Shown here piece by piece: positions 28,317 through 35,437 of a stretch of DNA of 64,000 nt; the stretch's first letter is position 1; each line of letters opens with the position of its first letter. The notes below the pieces were generated by a model. That model was given only the letters and a program-made list of their open reading frames with translations. It was not told where the DNA came from and searched no databases. Origin of the DNA: Planotetraspora kaengkrachanensis (GTDB lineage Bacteria > Actinomycetota > Actinomycetes > Streptosporangiales > Streptosporangiaceae). Location: assembly GCF_016862895.1 (NCBI RefSeq), contig NZ_BONV01000050.1, forward strand, positions 1 to 64,000, given 5' to 3'. The position numbers and the translations under genes were made by a program.

Positions 28317-29894
28317 TCACGCCCCTCGATGGGCCTCGTAGCGCATCGTCCGGGAGACGCCGACCCGCACGGTCGTGCCCGGGTGGATCGCCACCTCCTC
28401 CTCCGGAGGGATGTCGTAGAAGTTCGGGTCGCCGGGCGGCTGGATCTGGGTGCCGTTCACCGAGCCGAGGTCGATGAGGTTGACGTCCCAGCCCTCCAGG
28501 GCGACCCGCAGGTGACGGCGCGACACCGAACCGTCAGGGCTGGTCACCCTGGCCGGACGGGCCTTGCCCGCCTGCACCTCCGCGGCCCGCTCGGGATCAC
28601 GCCCGAGCACGTAGTCGGAGTCCAGTTGCAGCGTCATCCCGTCATCGAGCACGAGCACCCCGAGCGGCGGCCTCGACCCCTGGTACGGCATCACCGAGCG
28701 CTGGTCGATCGCGATGCCGCAGACCGCGCAGTACGGCACGCGCGGGTCGTTGAAGTGGTCGTTCTTGCAGTCGACGCCGAGGACCATGGGCCCCGCACCG
28801 GGTTCGGAGCCCGGATCGGGAGAGGTGTCGAACTGCGTGGCGTCCTGCATTCCCTGAGGCGGCGCCTCCCGCCCCTGGGGCATGTCCCGGGGCATGTCCC
28901 GGCCGAACTCCCTGGGCGGCTCGCGGCCGGCCTCGGGCCCGGGCAGGTCGAAGGGTCCGCTCGGCGGGCCGTCGTGCCGGAGTTCGGACCGCTGGCCGTG
29001 CCGTCCCTCTTCGCGCGGCCCGTCGAGGGGCGTCCACTGGTCGGAGAGCGGTGAAGGTCCTGGCAGCGGAGGAAGGGGAGGCAGCGAGGCCGCCGGTGAG
29101 ATCGGTGAGGGACCCGACAGGGGGTCGAGCGGGCTGGGCCCGGACGGACCGGACGGCCCCTGGCCCTGCGGACCCGGCACAGGCTCCGGAGGCGGCCCCG
29201 ACGGAGGGCCCGGGGGCAGCGGCGGAAGGGGAGGCAGCGGCGGCGGGACGACGGGCTCCCGCGCGGGCAGCGGATCCGGCGGCCCGATCGGCGGGAACGG
29301 ATTCGGCTGGAGGTGGGGCGGCGGCATGTGGGGTGGCGCCTGCGGGGGCGGGGCGGACAGATGCGGCGTCCGCTGCGGCAGCGGCGGGACCACCGCGGAG
29401 TCGCCGCGCTGGGTGAGATCCAGCTCGATGCCGGCCCCGGGCACCACGCCGCTGTCGAGCCTGGCGAAGGGGCTGGCCTGCCCGGCGCCGGGAAGCCTGA
29501 GTTCGATCTTGGCTACCGGACCGGCGATGAGCCGATCGGTCCACGTGAGCGCCTCCCGGCCGGCAAGGTAGACGTCTCCGTCCGGCCCTCCGGACACGGT
29601 GGCCGTCGCGGCTCCGCTGACGAGGACGGCGACGCCGCCCCCCGCGGGACCCGCGACTGCGCAGGGGACCGGCTCCCCCGCGATCGACCTGTCCATCGCC
29701 CTGGCGAGGACCTGGGCCACCCGGCGGGCCAGGGCCCGGCCGTCCCCGCCCGTCGCCGCGGTCTCCCGCAGCGCCGCCAGGAACTCCCCCACCTCCTGCT
29801 CGGCCGCGGCACAGACGAGCAGCAGGCCGTTCAGATGGGCGACAACGCCATCTCCCGGCATCGGGCGGATCAAGCCCACGCCCTGTTCCGTCAC
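28317..29894 (-). CDS. FHA-domain protein with long proline-rich linker
   Basis: The 525-residue protein has three parts. The N-terminal alpha/beta domain (about 1-155) has no catalytic motif that I recognise. A roughly 200-residue proline/glycine-rich low-complexity linker follows (PPPLPPLPPLPPGPPSGPPP and similar). Near the C-terminus, a short Cys/His segment (CKNDHFNDPRVPYCAVCG) looks like a small zinc ribbon. The terminal FHA domain is YVLGRDPE... SRRHLRVALEGWDVNLIDLG, then SVNGT. FHA domains bind phosphothreonine, so it is a likely reader of Ser/Thr kinase signals. GTG 29894 has GGAGGGAGAG upstream. It is monocistronic. Function beyond phosphopeptide binding is unknown. Confidence 0.82.
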   Translation of the reverse strand: MTEQGVGLIRPMPGDGVVAHLNGLLLVCAAAEQEVGEFLAALRETAATGGDGRALARRVAQVLARAMDRSIAGEPVPCAVAGPAGGGVAVLVSGAATATVSGGPDGDVYLAGREALTWTDRLIAGPVAKIELRLPGAGQASPFARLDSGVVPGAGIELDLTQRGDSAVVPPLPQRTPHLSAPPPQAPPHMPPPHLQPNPFPPIGPPDPLPAREPVVPPPLPPLPPLPPGPPSGPPPEPVPGPQGQGPSGPSGPSPLDPLSGPSPISPAASLPPLPPLPGPSPLSDQWTPLDGPREEGRHGQRSELRHDGPPSGPFDLPGPEAGREPPREFGRDMPRDMPQGREAPPQGMQDATQFDTSPDPGSEPGAGPMVLGVDCKNDHFNDPRVPYCAVCGIAIDQRSVMPYQGSRPPLGVLVLDDGMTLQLDSDYVLGRDPERAAEVQAGKARPARVTSPDGSVSRRHLRVALEGWDVNLIDLGSVNGTQIQPPGDPNFYDIPPEEEVAIHPGTTVRVGVSRTMRYEAHRGA

Positions 29895-30155
29895 AGAACT
29901 CTCCCTCCCGGATACCCCGGAATCGCCACCTGACCATCGGTACCCGGCCCGGCCCACCGGCCGTCGTCGCGGCATCCGGCCCGTGGGGCGACCCACGGGA
30001 AACGGAACGCGGCGGCTGATGGCACCGGATCGATCATCCCAGAACGTAGCAAACCAATGGTGAACGCCGTTCCTGAATCTACGCCGCCCAGACCTGTGGG
30101 CAGAACGGACCCGGGGGCCAGTCGGCCGTGACGGCGGGACCTCACTCCCGGGCCG

Positions 30156-31325
30156 TCAGACCCCGGTGAACACACGGTTGACATCAGCCGTGGACAGCAC
30201 GCCGTAGATCTCGCCACCCTGCTCGACCAGCAGATACTCCGCCGCGGGGGTGCCGCGCATGGCGTCGAGCAGGGACTCGCCCTCGAGATCGGCCCCCAGG
30301 ACCAGCGACGGCTCGAGCGTGCGCGACAGGGAGCCCACGTTGACCCACGGCCTGCGCTGTTCCGGGGTGGCGTTGATGGCCGCCTCGTTGACGATCCCGA
30401 CCGGACGCCCGTCGTGGTCGACCACGATCATCGCGCCCGCTCCGGCGTCGCCCGCACGGCGGAGCGCCTCAGACAGCGGGACCTCGGCGGTCACGGGCAG
30501 GGCCCTGCGCGCGAGGACCCGCGCCCGCAGGTGCGGCAGCCTGGTGCGCACCCGGGCGACCTTGAGCGACTGGGACGCGCCGATCCAGATGAAGGACGCG
30601 AGGAGGATCGACCACAGGGTGTTGCCCAGGTCGGGCTGCTGCCCCGCCATCACGTAGAGCAGCAGCGGGACGACCACGATGATCACGGCCACGGTGCGGC
30701 CCACCCAGGCGGCGGCGACGGTGCCCCGGATCGCGTCCCTGGTGATCTTCCAGACTCCGGCCCGCAGCAGCCTGCCGCCGTCGAGCGGCAGGCCCGGCAG
30801 CAGGTTGAAGATGCCCACGATCAGGTTCGACGTCCAGAGCTGCCAGACCAGCACGGGGATGAGCCCGTCCGGTGGATGCGTCGCCATGTACAGGGGGTTG
30901 ATCGACCCCTCGACGAACAGGGCCGCGGACACCGCGTAGCCGATCACCGCGAGGCCCAGCGAGAGCAGGGGGCCGGCGAACGCGATGTTGAACTCGCGCC
31001 CCGCCGTCTCAGGCTCACGCTCGATCTCCGAGACGCCTCCGAGCATGTAGAGGGTGATCCGTCGGACCGGCAGGCCGTAGTACTTCGCCACGACGCAGTG
31101 GGCCAGTTCGTGCAGCAGGACCGAGGCGTAGAGCAGGACGGCGAAGACCAAACCCACCACGTAGCTGCCGACGACCCCGTACTCGGGCAGGCTCCTGGCG
31201 AAGACCGGCTGGGAAGCGTAGGTGATGAAGGCCGCGACGATCAGCCAGGTCGGCGACACGTACACCGGAATGCCGAAGGGGCTACCAATCCGAAATCCCG
31301 GGGACTGGTTGGCAGGTGTACTCAT
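30156..31325 (-). CDS. M50 site-2-type zinc metalloprotease with CBS domains
   Basis: The 389-residue membrane protein belongs to the S2P family, which cleaves substrates within the membrane, often anti-sigma factors. The zinc motif HELAH (72-76) lies in a hydrophobic helix and the second metal site is in LPGLPLDGGRLL. Four to six membrane segments span about 20-245. The C-terminal part (about 265-389) has a pair of CBS-like domains (VTAEVPLSEALRRAGDAG... and EYLLVEQGGEIYGVLSTADV), which may sense nucleotides. This layout is like mycobacterial Rip3. It is divergent from the RecB-like nuclease gene. The target is unknown. Confidence 0.9.
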   Translation of the reverse strand: MSTPANQSPGFRIGSPFGIPVYVSPTWLIVAAFITYASQPVFARSLPEYGVVGSYVVGLVFAVLLYASVLLHELAHCVVAKYYGLPVRRITLYMLGGVSEIEREPETAGREFNIAFAGPLLSLGLAVIGYAVSAALFVEGSINPLYMATHPPDGLIPVLVWQLWTSNLIVGIFNLLPGLPLDGGRLLRAGVWKITRDAIRGTVAAAWVGRTVAVIIVVVPLLLYVMAGQQPDLGNTLWSILLASFIWIGASQSLKVARVRTRLPHLRARVLARRALPVTAEVPLSEALRRAGDAGAGAMIVVDHDGRPVGIVNEAAINATPEQRRPWVNVGSLSRTLEPSLVLGADLEGESLLDAMRGTPAAEYLLVEQGGEIYGVLSTADVNRVFTGV

Positions 31326-31497
31326 GTTGGCCGCCTTATCTCCTCGACCTCGATGCTACGCGCCGCCGAGGTGAGATCAGCCTATGAGTTCACGCGCGCT
31401 TCGCGTACCCGTGCCGCACCTCGCGTCGTCTCCGGTCCCACACCCCGCGCTCCCCGGCGCCCGATTCCGGTCACCCCTCTCCCGGCTCCCGCTCACC

Positions 31498-31526
31498 GGC
31501 TCCGTGGTTGTGGGCTCCGTGGTTGT
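31498..31526. repeat. 15-base-period tandem repeat
   Basis: GGCTCCGTGGTTGT occurs twice in tandem (31498-31511 and 31513-31526) separated by one base. It lies 26 bp upstream of the RecB-like start, in the divergent gap with the protease gene. It may be part of the promoter or chance expansion. Confidence 0.6.
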
Positions 31527-31551
31527 CGGCCGCGTGGCCTACAGTGCGGGC

Positions 31552-32418
31552 ATGACCCTCGCCGAAGAGCGCTCGATCATCGGCGCCCTGTCCCCCTCTC
31601 GTGCCGGTGATTTCATGACCTGCCCGCTGCTCTACCGGTTCAGGGTGATCGACCAGCTCCCCGAGCGGCCGTCCCCCGCGGCGGTGCGCGGCACGCTCGT
31701 CCACGCGGTGCTCGAGCGGCTGTACGACCTGCCGTCCGAGGCGAGGACCACAGCGGCCGCGCAGGACCTCCTGGAGCCACAGTGGGAGCGCCTGCTCACG
31801 GAGGAGCCGGATTACGCCGCGCTGTTCGAGACCGACGAGGAGCGCGACCAGTGGCTCGCGCAGGCCAGGACAATGGTCGAGCGCTACTTCACGCTCGAGG
31901 ACCCGCGGCTGCTCGAGCCCGCCGAACGTGAGATGTACGTGGAGACCGTGCTCGAGAGCGGCCTGCTGCTGCGGGGCTACATCGACCGCCTGGACGTGGC
32001 GCCCACCGGCGAGATCCGCGTGGTCGACTACAAGACGGGCACGGCGCCCCGGCGCGACTTCGAGGCCAAGGCGCTGTTCCAGATGAAGTTCTACGCGCTG
32101 GCCCTGTGGCGGCTCAACGGGACCGTGCCGAGGATGCTCCAGCTGATGTACCTCGGCAACGGGGAGATCCTGCGCTACACGCCGGACGAGGCCGACCTGC
32201 GCGCCACCGAGCGCAAGGTGCAGGCGCTGTGGGAGGCGATCGAGCGGGCCGTCCGCACCAAGGAGTGGCGGCACCGTCCCTCGCGCCTGTGCGACTGGTG
32301 CGACCACCAGGCGCTGTGCCCCGAGTTCGGCGGCACTCCGCCGCCCGTGCCCGACCATCGGCCCAGCACGAGGTCGCGGGCACGCGGCAGGGCGCGGTCC
32401 GCCACCGACGAGTTGTGA
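31552..32418 (+). CDS. RecB-like PD-(D/E)XK nuclease with Fe-S cysteines
   Basis: The 288-residue protein is a stand-alone RecB-family exonuclease related to mycobacterial Rv2119. The nuclease core has His51 (GTLVHAVLE), Asp145, Asp159 and Lys161 (IRVVDYKTGT). Four cysteines, Cys24 (FMTCPLLYRF) plus three in LCDWCDHQALCPEF, have the arrangement of the iron-sulfur staple of AddB and Cas4. It probably processes DNA ends in repair. ATG 31552 lacks a Shine-Dalgarno; TACAGT at 31540-31545 six bases upstream looks like a -10 box, so the mRNA may be leaderless. The open frame extends back to 31384 but that part has no similarity. Confidence 0.88.
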   Translation: MTLAEERSIIGALSPSRAGDFMTCPLLYRFRVIDQLPERPSPAAVRGTLVHAVLERLYDLPSEARTTAAAQDLLEPQWERLLTEEPDYAALFETDEERDQWLAQARTMVERYFTLEDPRLLEPAEREMYVETVLESGLLLRGYIDRLDVAPTGEIRVVDYKTGTAPRRDFEAKALFQMKFYALALWRLNGTVPRMLQLMYLGNGEILRYTPDEADLRATERKVQALWEAIERAVRTKEWRHRPSRLCDWCDHQALCPEFGGTPPPVPDHRPSTRSRARGRARSATDEL

Positions 32419-32551
32419 GCCGGTCCGCCGCGGCGGACGGGAGCGGGGCGGCCCGCCGTCCGGGCCGTGATGCGCGTCTCCTCCGTGCGAAGGAGGCCGA
32501 TATCCGCCGCGCGCAGGGTTGCTCCGTCCCGGCACGACCTAAATTTGATAC

Positions 32552-33769
32552 GTGCGCACCACCCCCGTGAAGCCGCGGTCCTTGATCCGAGCTCTTCCTC
32601 CGATCAGCGACTCGGTCATCGCGGTGGTGCTGACGGCGGCCTCGCTGCTGTTCATCCTGCTGACGAATCCCGCGGGCCTCACGAACTGGCAGGGCACGTC
32701 CTTCGCGCCCGTGCGCGACCCCGACTGGTTCAACCTGTTCGCCGCGGCCCTGTCCACGCTCCCGGTGGCGTTCCGGCGACGGTGGCCGTTCGTGCTGCTC
32801 GTGCTGACCGGCGTGCCGGAGGCGGTGCTGAACGCGCTCGGTTACAACGCCGGGCTCGGCGGCATCGGCGGGCTCGTCCTGCTCTACACGGTGGCGGCCT
32901 ACCGGGGCCTCGCGCTGAGTCTCGCGGCGGTCGCCGTCTTCGTCATCACATCCGCCGTCAACGTCGCCATCGGGTCCCAGCCCGTGACGTGGATGGACCA
33001 GCTGGTGATCTTCGTGGTGATGACCCTGTGCTGGGTCATCGGGCGGAGTGTGCGGCTGCGCCGTGCCTATCTGGCGGAGCTGACCCAGCGGGCCGACCGG
33101 CTGGAGCGGGCCCGGGAGGCCGACACGCGTGCCGCCCGGGCCGAAGAGCGCTCGCGCATCGCGCGCGAGCTGCACGACGTGGTCGCCCACCACGTCAGCG
33201 TCATGACCGTCCAGGCCTCCGCCGCGCGCAGGATGCTCGACTCCGACCCCGACGTGGCGCGCGACGCGCTCACCGCGATCGAGGAGATGGGACGCACCGC
33301 GATGGCGGAGATGCGCAACATCGTCGGCGTGCTGCGCACCGACGGTCCGGCCGAGCGCGAGCCGCAGCCGGGCATGCACGACCTCCCCACGCTGGTCGAG
33401 CAGATGCGGGAGGCGGGCCTGCGCACCCAGCTCTGGGTCGAGGGCGAGCGGCTCGGGCTGCCCCCGGGCCTCGACCTGGCCGCCTACCGTCTCATCCAGG
33501 AGGCGCTCACCAACAGCCTCCGCCACGCCGGGCCCACCGCCCGCGCCTGGGTCACCGTACGCCAGGAGGCCGGGGAGCTGACGGTCCACGTCGAGGACGA
33601 CGGCAGGGGCGCGGCGGCGGAGCTCGCCCAGCCGTCCAACGGGACGGGGCACGGCCTCGTCGGCATCAAGGAGCGGGTGGCCCTCTATGGTGGAGTCCTG
33701 AGGATCGGCCCCCGCGACGGTGGCGGATTCGAGGTCCGGGCTCGATTCCCCCTCAAGGACAGACCATGA
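32552..33769 (+). CDS. Two-component sensor histidine kinase, NarL-type partner
   Basis: The 405-residue kinase has four to five N-terminal membrane segments (about 20-165) with almost no extracellular loop, a HisKA_3 dimerisation domain with the phosphorylated His208 (ARELHDVVAHHVSVM), and a HATPase domain (LIQEALTNSLRHAG, VHVEDDGRG, GTGHGLVGIKERV). Intramembrane-sensing kinases of this form often detect cell-envelope stress. The GTG start at 32552 has no clear ribosome site. It is followed by its response regulator gene 52 bp later and a MacB-like exporter. Confidence 0.93.
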   Translation: MRTTPVKPRSLIRALPPISDSVIAVVLTAASLLFILLTNPAGLTNWQGTSFAPVRDPDWFNLFAAALSTLPVAFRRRWPFVLLVLTGVPEAVLNALGYNAGLGGIGGLVLLYTVAAYRGLALSLAAVAVFVITSAVNVAIGSQPVTWMDQLVIFVVMTLCWVIGRSVRLRRAYLAELTQRADRLERAREADTRAARAEERSRIARELHDVVAHHVSVMTVQASAARRMLDSDPDVARDALTAIEEMGRTAMAEMRNIVGVLRTDGPAEREPQPGMHDLPTLVEQMREAGLRTQLWVEGERLGLPPGLDLAAYRLIQEALTNSLRHAGPTARAWVTVRQEAGELTVHVEDDGRGAAAELAQPSNGTGHGLVGIKERVALYGGVLRIGPRDGGGFEVRARFPLKDRP

Positions 33770-33821
33770 CGAACAGGGTGACCCCCTCCCTCCGGCACCC
33801 CGCACCACCGAAGGACGGATC

Positions 33822-34505
33822 ATGACGATCCGCGTCCTGCTGGTGGACGACCAGCCACTGCTGCGCACGGGTTTCCGCTTCATCCTCGAGGCGGAGAAGG
33901 ACGTCACCGTCGTCGGGGAGGCCGGGGACGGGGCGACGGCCATGGACCAGTCGCGCGCCCTCCTGCCGGACGTCGTCCTCATGGACGTCCGCATGCCCGG
34001 CATGGACGGCATCGAGGCGACCCGCCGCATCGTGCGGGAGGCGGCGCCGAGCGTCCATGTGCCGAAGGTGCTCGTGCTGACCACGTTCGACCTCGACGAG
34101 TACATCGTGGAGGCGCTGCGGGCCGGCGCGAGCGGCTTCCTGCTCAAGGACGTCCCGCCGGACGAGCTCGTGCAGGCCATCAGGGTCGTCGCGGCGGGCG
34201 ACGCGATCGTCGCCCCGAGCGTCACGCGCCGCCTGCTCGACCGCTTCGCGACGCGGCTGCCCTCCGCGCACCAGCAGACGACCCCGGCCCGGGTCGATCG
34301 GCTGACCGAGCGGGAGCTCGAGGTCCTCCGCCTGATCGCCAAGGGCATGTCCAACGCCGAGATCGCCGCCGAACTGGTGGTCAGCGAGACGACCGTCAAG
34401 ACCCACGTCGGCAACGTGCTCACGAAGCTCGGCCTGCGCGACCGGGTCCAGGCCGTCGTCCTCGCGTACGAGACGGGCCTGATCACGCCGGGCGCGCTGC
34501 CCTGA
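33822..34505 (+). CDS. NarL/LuxR-family response regulator
   Basis: The 227-residue regulator has an N-terminal receiver domain with Asp9/Asp10 and phospho-acceptor Asp55 (VVLMDVRMPGMDG), and a C-terminal LuxR-type helix-turn-helix (LTERELEVLRLIAKGMSNAE, then ...SETTVKTHVGNVLTKLGL). ATG 33822 has GAAGGACGG upstream; the open frame reaches back into the kinase gene but without similarity. It pairs with the preceding kinase. The 18-20 bp dyad just downstream (34510-34529), upstream of the exporter genes, is a likely target. Confidence 0.94.
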   Translation: MTIRVLLVDDQPLLRTGFRFILEAEKDVTVVGEAGDGATAMDQSRALLPDVVLMDVRMPGMDGIEATRRIVREAAPSVHVPKVLVLTTFDLDEYIVEALRAGASGFLLKDVPPDELVQAIRVVAAGDAIVAPSVTRRLLDRFATRLPSAHQQTTPARVDRLTERELEVLRLIAKGMSNAEIAAELVVSETTVKTHVGNVLTKLGLRDRVQAVVLAYETGLITPGALP

Positions 34506-34509
34506 CAGG

Positions 34510-34529
34510 CCTACTCCTCGGGTAGTAGG
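34510..34529. promoter_or_regulatory. Dyad-symmetric candidate operator of the exporter operon
   Basis: CCTACT (34510-34515) and AGTAGG (34524-34529) are perfect arms around CCTCGGGT. A further GAGTAGG half-site lies near 34565-34571. The element sits between the response regulator stop and the ABC exporter start, about 90-110 bp upstream of it. It is a good candidate for binding the NarL-type regulator; this is inference. Confidence 0.45.
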
Positions 34530-34618
34530 GGCCGGTCCGGGTTCTCCTGCCGCGGGGGCAGTCCGAGTAGGTCCCGCAGGCCGATCCCCCGCCGTGCGGG
34601 CGCCCATAGCGTCGAAGC

Positions 34619-35437
34619 ATGACGTTCCCCCTGACGACCCCCCTGACCGCCTCCGCGTACGGAGACCACGCCGGCACCGCGCCCACGACCGATGACGAGA
34701 TCCGGTCCGCCGGTTCGCTGGCCGCGCGGGCCGTCGGCGTGACCAAGGTGTACGGCACCGGCGACGCCCGGGTGAACGCGCTCGACGGAGTGACCCTGGG
34801 CATCCCCGGCGGGCGGTTCACCGCGATCATGGGCCCGTCCGGATCGGGCAAGTCGACCCTGATGCACTGCCTCGCCGGCCTGGACGGCGTGACCGGCGGC
34901 CAGGTGTTCGTCGGCGACGTCGAGCTGACCCGCCTCGACGACAGGCGGCTGACCCGGCTGCGCCGCGACAGGATCGGATTCGTCTTCCAGTCGTTCAACC
35001 TGATCCCGACGTTGACCGCGCTGGAGAACATCACGCTCCCGATGGACATCGCGGGTGTGCGGCCCGACCAGGCCTGGCTCGACGCGGTGATCGACACGGT
35101 GGGGTTGCGCCCGCGGCTGCGGCACCGGCCGTCCGAGTTGTCCGGCGGCCAGCAGCAGCGGGTGGCCTGCGCCCGTGCCCTGGCAGGCAAGCCCGAGATC
35201 ATCTTCGCCGACGAGCCCACGGGCAACCTCGACTCGCGTTCCGGCGCCGAGGTCCTGTCGTTCCTGCGCAACTCGGTGCGGGAGATGGGCCAGACGGTCG
35301 TCATGGTGACCCACGACCCCGTGGCGGCGTCCTACGCCGACCTCGTCGTCTTCCTCGCGGACGGCCGCATCGTCGACCAGCTCGCCGGGCCGACCCCTCA
35401 GGGCGTGCTCGAACGCATGAAGGGCCTGGATCGATGA
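34619..35437 (+). CDS. ABC exporter ATP-binding protein, MacB/LolD type
   Basis: The 272-residue ATPase has Walker A GPSGSGKST (72-80), signature LSGGQQQR, Walker B IIFADEPTGNLDSRSG and switch histidine MVTHDPVAAS. The ADEPTGNLD form is typical of the MacB/LolD/FtsE group, which powers mechanotransmission rather than import. There is an N-terminal extension of about 35 residues before the ABC fold. ATG 34619 has no clear ribosome site, so leaderless translation is possible. The stop overlaps the permease start (ATGA). Confidence 0.93.
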   Translation: MTFPLTTPLTASAYGDHAGTAPTTDDEIRSAGSLAARAVGVTKVYGTGDARVNALDGVTLGIPGGRFTAIMGPSGSGKSTLMHCLAGLDGVTGGQVFVGDVELTRLDDRRLTRLRRDRIGFVFQSFNLIPTLTALENITLPMDIAGVRPDQAWLDAVIDTVGLRPRLRHRPSELSGGQQQRVACARALAGKPEIIFADEPTGNLDSRSGAEVLSFLRNSVREMGQTVVMVTHDPVAASYADLVVFLADGRIVDQLAGPTPQGVLERMKGLDR

